The notes under the pieces were generated by a model. It was given only the letters and a program-made list of their open reading frames with translations, was not told where the DNA came from and did no database searches. From assembly GCA_964200075.2 (NCBI GenBank), contig CAXNAA020000413.1, forward strand, positions 1 to 21,495: 21,495 nt of DNA. The letters run 5' to 3'. Every line of letters starts with the position of its first letter. Positions within the stretch are counted from its first letter, which is position 1. Positions 20,156 to 21,495 of the stretch are shown here, piece after piece. This stretch comes from Sphacelaria rigidula (lineage: Eukaryota; Phaeophyceae; Sphacelariales). Both the position numbers and the translations under genes were made by a program.

Positions 20156-20173
20156 ACTCCAAGTCGAACGCCA
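20156..20173 (-). promoter_or_regulatory. Candidate primer-binding site
   Basis: Two bases inside the 5' LTR the minus strand reads TGGCGTTCGACTTGGAGT. TGG is the complement of the CCA end of a tRNA, and both position and spacing are as expected. I cannot name the primer tRNA from memory. Confidence 0.65.
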
Positions 20174-20175
20174 AT

Positions 20176-20578
20176 TGTTAAAGTGTTAAGCAGGATGCAC
20201 CCTCTTGGTGCAAGCCAGTCGAGGTCGGATACGTCGAAGGCCAACGCTGGCAGTTCTGTCCTCACAAGGGATCGGGCTACAGACGTGTCCAAATGAGTCA
20301 ACACCACAATAGCTTCATGCAGTAAGCTATACCCACTTAGTACAAAAGACTCTTGTTCACTCGTATTCGTTATCGCTCCTTTCAATGCTCTCTCAGCTGC
20401 TCTCCGGCTATAGCAATGGCTTAACAATCGGCTCCACCCGGGCGAGTACATGGCGGGAGGGCTCGATGACCCATCTCTGTACTTTTTATCAGTCTCACAT
20501 CCGGCCTAGTCAAGCTTGATCAGACCCGCAACAACGGAATCCCAGATTCGATCATAGACGCCTCCTAGCTTCATGACA
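20176..20578 (-). repeat. 5' LTR of the gypsy element (403 bp)
   Basis: It begins TG and ends CA on either strand, as LTRs do. A TATA-like GATAAAAAG (minus strand, about 20481-20490) is a plausible promoter element and is the same in the other LTR. Differences from the 3' LTR are spread along the sequence and are mostly transitions. Confidence 0.94.
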
Positions 20579-20582
20579 CCGG
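20579..20582. other. Target-site duplication, right copy (CCGG)
   Basis: It is the partner of 7940-7943, directly outside the 5' LTR. Confidence 0.7.
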
Positions 20583-21495
20583 AACCAAAAGTATACGAAT
20601 ATACGACTGGAGAACAAAATATACCCATCTCCTCAACAAGGGGCCGGTTCGCAAACCGACATATGAACTCCGGAACAAGTGAATATCGCATGTGCCAACA
20701 CGTTGTACCACAGGAGCCACAACTCGAGTTATATCTTCATACCACAACTGATCATACCCTGCACGAACGTTACACTTCGTAAAATTACCGGAGACATGGC
20801 GACTTTTGGCACACATAATGACTGAGGATGGCCGGTTTGCTGAACCGACAACAGACGATGGGAACCATATTATTGCCGCACGTTTCACACACTCACGTCA
20901 AGGGTCCTACGACATATTACATCAATGCAGCTTTTGAGGTGGTGTAAATAGCCGGCATTGGCCACCATAGACACGCCCGACCGTGTATCAGCGGACCCAC
21001 TCAGTTCAACGGCCGCCATCCTTTTTTTCGGCGCGTTTTCGTAACCGACCACGATAAGGTAATGAGAAGGGGAGGGAAAATGGAGAGACGAGGACGAGGT
21101 AGAGAAGGAGTAGTGGCACGGCTATCACTTTGGCGTTCTCCATTTCCCCGTCTCAAACATGTCGAATACTTCGTACAGAAAAATAGTATAACAGGGCACT
21201 TACGTCGACCTCACCACTGGGCTACTCCAAATAATGTATATCTCCTCCATCCAGTAACGTGAGTAAGACGGACAGAAAGTCTGTGTCGAACTCACATACA
21301 CCAATTGCATATCATTTGAATCGTGTGGTCATTGACGAGTCTACTCCCCATGTGCTGATTCGCAAAACCAACCACGAGACAAACTTAATGACTGAAAAAT
21401 GAATAGCATATGTCTTGTATACAACAAATTGTGCGAATTGAGGTTTAACTCCGAGATGAGGTTCAAGCCTAAAACAGCGTTTTCCCCACACTTTC
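20583..21495. other. Right flank: no gene, imperfect inverted repeats
   Basis: The word GGCCGGTT..GCAAACCGAC near 20642-20660 recurs in inverted or direct form at 20830-20848 (itself nearly palindromic), with weaker symmetry around both (CCCATC near 20625, GATGGG near 20858). A second pair, GGGAAAATGGAGAGACG (about 21075-21092) and CGTTCTCCATTTCCCCG (about 21134-21150), faces inward about 40 bp apart. The small open frames in this stretch show no domain. Confidence 0.5.

Larger units (their letters stand above)
7944..20578 (-). mobile_element. Complete, decayed Ty3/gypsy LTR retrotransposon with chromo-like integrase
   Basis: Two direct repeats of about 400 bp bound an internal region. Read on the minus strand, that region has a primer-binding site, leader, gag, protease, RT-RNase H, integrase, 3' untranslated stretch and a weak polypurine tract, and the whole is flanked by CCGG duplications. 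The order protease-RT-RNase H-integrase defines Ty3/gypsy. At about 12.6 kb it is large for the group; the extra length lies in gag (about 3.9 kb), the leader, linkers and the 3' untranslated stretch. The LTRs differ at about 18 aligned positions plus one 6-bp indel (about 4.5%), so the insertion is not recent. Stops at 15219, 14272, 14248, 13226, 13151, 10410 and 9252, plus frameshifts, mean it is non-autonomous. Confidence 0.95.

Noticed and set aside
19893-20174. A hydrophobic 93-codon frame in the leader as a membrane protein.
   Set aside because: Its hydrophobicity follows from a T/C-rich leader sequence, and it overlaps the primer-binding site.
20143-20451. A 77-102 codon open frame inside both LTRs, as a possible LTR-encoded protein.
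   Set aside because: The LTR copies differ in it mainly by amino-acid-changing substitutions, one copy is cut by the 6-bp indel, and no domain is visible.

Overview
The window comes from a transposon-rich, gene-poor stretch of a eukaryotic nuclear genome. Every recognisable coding sequence belongs to an LTR retrotransposon. I see no host gene, rRNA, tRNA or CRISPR array, and nothing prokaryotic. The Ty3/gypsy proteins (GPY/F domain, chromo-like domain and an aromatic C-terminal module) and the Ty1/copia Gag look to me like elements of stramenopiles (oomycetes or brown algae) or other algae. That taxonomic guess is from memory and weak.

Layout. Positions 111 to about 950 (minus strand) hold a 5'-truncated Ty1/copia gag fragment with a CCHC zinc knuckle. 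It abuts, back to back, a 5'-truncated 3' end of a Ty3/gypsy pol gene on the plus strand (about 951-1634). That fragment is followed by C- and T-rich sequence and a diverged tandem array (about 2055-2880). From about 2900 to 7939 I see no gene. The stretch does hold several long inverted repeats, including a perfect 34-bp hairpin, and one degenerate direct repeat around it.

Most of the rest is one complete but decayed Ty3/gypsy element on the minus strand, 7944-20578 (about 12.6 kb). It has two direct LTRs of 403 and 409 bp (about 18 substitutions and one 6-bp indel between them), a 4-bp target-site duplication (CCGG), a candidate primer-binding site 2 nt inside the 5' LTR, and a leader of about 1 kb. 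Its gag is very long. Pol runs in the order protease, reverse transcriptase, RNase H, proline-rich linker, integrase (HHCC and DD35E), GPY/F domain, chromo-like domain and aromatic C-terminal module. A 3' untranslated stretch of about 750 bp and a weak polypurine tract follow.

The element cannot make an intact polyprotein. I find seven in-frame stop codons and several frameshifts, a Gag zinc knuckle that has lost two of its four ligands, and an RNase H that has lost one catalytic aspartate. The right flank (20583-21495) has no gene, only imperfect inverted repeats. I did not find a previously undescribed functional system. The points most worth a second look are the shared C-terminal integrase module, the gag/pol junction, the foldback cluster at 5.3-7.1 kb, and the tandem array after the older gypsy fragment.
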